Shown here piece by piece: positions 14,273-14,944 of a stretch of DNA of 14,944 nt. This DNA is from Bacteroidales bacterium (GTDB lineage: Bacteria > Bacteroidota > Bacteroidia > Bacteroidales > Dysgonomonadaceae). How positions within the stretch are numbered: position 1 is the stretch's first letter; each line of letters starts with the position of its first letter. The DNA lies in assembly GCA_012841425.1 (NCBI GenBank), contig DUUR01000297.1, positions 1 through 14,944 on the forward strand. The letters are read 5' to 3'. The notes beneath the pieces were generated by a model. The model did not search any database and was not told where the DNA came from. It saw nothing but the letters and a program-made list of their open reading frames with translations. Both the position numbers and the translations under genes were made by a program.

Positions 14273-14566
14273 CTACTCCCCCGTCACCGCCACCTGCTCA
14301 TACCCTTCCCCAAGATACTCCACTGTCACTCCCGGTGCATGAGGATCTAGGTCTATAAACCGATCTACTCCAGCTTCTATTAGTGCTTGTTTTGTTCTCT
14401 CAGGTTCGTAGCTTAAGGCGATGATTGTACCGCCACCACCTGCTCCTGCTAGTTTACCAGCTAATGCTCCGTTTTCTTTAGCTACTTTAATCATGTAGTT
14501 GTTCTGCTCGCCAGAGTCTGCTATGCTATCTTGGATCTCGTGGTTTTGGTTCATGAGGTAGGCTAA
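14273..14566 (-). pseudogene. GHMP-family sugar/mevalonate kinase, C-terminal remnant
   Basis: About 97 codons encode the C-terminal end of a GHMP kinase, starting LAYLMNQNHEIQDSIADSGE, with the third conserved motif of the superfamily in ALAGKLAGAGGGGTIIALSY and ending in a TAG stop. The Pro-rich ATP loop and the rest of the N-terminal two-thirds (family length about 300-350) are missing. The frame runs upstream to a TTG at 14590, but those first codons (MMTISSCT) are antisense to the ribosome-binding site of the decarboxylase gene, so they are not native. Heptose-7-phosphate-kinase-like or mevalonate-kinase-like specificity cannot be told from this part. Confidence 0.8.
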
Positions 14567-14571
14567 GGTAC

Positions 14572-14578
14572 AGGAGGA
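14572..14578 (+). promoter_or_regulatory. Strong ribosome-binding site for the decarboxylase beta gene
   Basis: AGGAGGA is close to the consensus. It lies 7 nt before an ATC (14586) that is in frame with the protein; an ATT at 14580 is in frame but too close. No ATG, GTG or TTG in the right frame lies within normal distance. Confidence 0.6.
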
Positions 14579-14585
14579 GATTGTC

Positions 14586-14944
14586 ATCAATTACATTACT
14601 AACATTTTAGCTAGCTTATCTCTTGCTCAGATGGTCATGATATTTCTAGCCTTTTTACTGCTATATTTAGCAATTAAAAAGAATTATGAGCCACTACTAT
14701 TACTTCCCTTAGCGTTCGGAATTATTATTGCAAACATTCCGATTGCAGGTTTATCTTCTTACGATGAAGGTGGATTGATTTATTATCTCTATAAAGGAAT
14801 TGAACTTGGGATTTATCCTCCCATGATCTTTATTTGTATTGGTGCTATGACAGACTTCAGCCCTTTACTTTCATCTCCTAAAACCGCACTCATCGGTCTC
14901 GGTGGTCAACTCGGAATTTTTGCAGCAATGTTTGGTGCTATTGG
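14586..14944 (+). CDS. Na+-translocating decarboxylase beta subunit, 5' part
   Basis: About 119 codons, cut off by the window end. The frame reads NYITNILASLSLAQMVMIFL, then LLLYLAIKKNYEPLLLLPLA, FGIIIANIPIAG, and further on YPPMIFICIGAMTDFSPLLS and SPKTALIGLGGQLGIF. EPLLLLP-x-x-FGIIIANIP and IGAMTDF-x-PLL are hallmarks of the OadB/MmdB/GcdB subunit, which pumps Na+ out during decarboxylation of oxaloacetate, methylmalonyl-CoA or glutaconyl-CoA. Which substrate applies cannot be told. The full protein is usually about 370-430 residues. The first ATG in frame is 14631, at the start of the first helix, with no ribosome-binding site; the good site instead points to a non-canonical ATC or a mutated ATG at 14586. 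Confidence 0.8.
   Translation, partial: MNYITNILASLSLAQMVMIFLAFLLLYLAIKKNYEPLLLLPLAFGIIIANIPIAGLSSYDEGGLIYYLYKGIELGIYPPMIFICIGAMTDFSPLLSSPKTALIGLGGQLGIFAAMFGAI

Noticed and set aside
4054..14275. Several in-frame amber codons (tnpC, membrane fragment) might suggest pyrrolysine or suppressor decoding of TAG.
   Set aside because: TAG also ends at least five other genes or remnants here (at 5389, 6522, 7564, 11133 and 14273), so it is used as an ordinary stop. Decay explains the internal ones.
1..14944. tRNA, rRNA, riboswitch or CRISPR arrays.
   Set aside because: I saw no tRNA T-loop, no regularly spaced repeats and no riboswitch core that I recognise on either strand.

Overview
The window looks like chromosome from an AT-rich, low-GC Gram-positive anaerobe, most likely class Clostridia. 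The support is purine-rich Shine-Dalgarno sites of the AGGAGG/GGAGGTGA type, IS66, IS21 and ISLre2 insertion sequences, and the start of a Na+-translocating decarboxylase beta subunit at the right edge. Genus and species cannot be read from the sequence. Nearly all non-transposon genes are on the minus strand.

Layout, left to right. (1) 1-630: the C-terminal remnant of an ISLre2-type transposase after a gene-free stretch. (2) 634-3798: one large intact gene for a membrane-anchored M1-like (gluzincin) metallopeptidase with its own likely promoter. (3) 3979-5014: two tandem remnants of ABC-transporter ATPases, the second joined in frame to a decayed IS66 copy whose outer inverted repeat ends at 5014. 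(4) 5213-5775: a probable two-gene unit of a glycine-zipper-like membrane protein and a small zinc ribbon that needs one extra base to read through. (5) 5938-6500: a short possible membrane ORF next to an IS21 remnant (3' part of istB plus terminal repeats). (6) 6522-7196: an intact conserved protein of unknown function. (7) 7564-10769: an IS66 element (8042-10597) with both inverted repeats, inserted among minus-strand coding fragments. Its tnpC carries an in-frame amber codon before the last catalytic residue. (8) 10978-13834: a minus-strand cluster of a membrane-anchored M23-like protein, a cysteine-rich conserved protein and a zinc-finger/TM/coiled-coil protein, ending in a truncated pRiA4b ORF-3-type gene. 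(9) 13853-14566: a membrane-protein fragment and the C-terminal piece of a GHMP kinase. (10) 14586-end: the decarboxylase beta subunit, running off the window, with a good ribosome-binding site but no canonical start codon.

The window is mainly an island of gene decay: at least nine broken genes or insertion-sequence remnants lie among about six intact genes. The most coherent candidate for a new functional unit is the three-gene cluster at 11133-13834, which joins a membrane-tethered LytM-like domain lacking the usual first zinc histidine to two cysteine-rich proteins of unknown role. The glycine-zipper/zinc-ribbon pair at 5213-5775 is a second, weaker candidate. All functions are inferred from motifs read by eye; no database search was possible.
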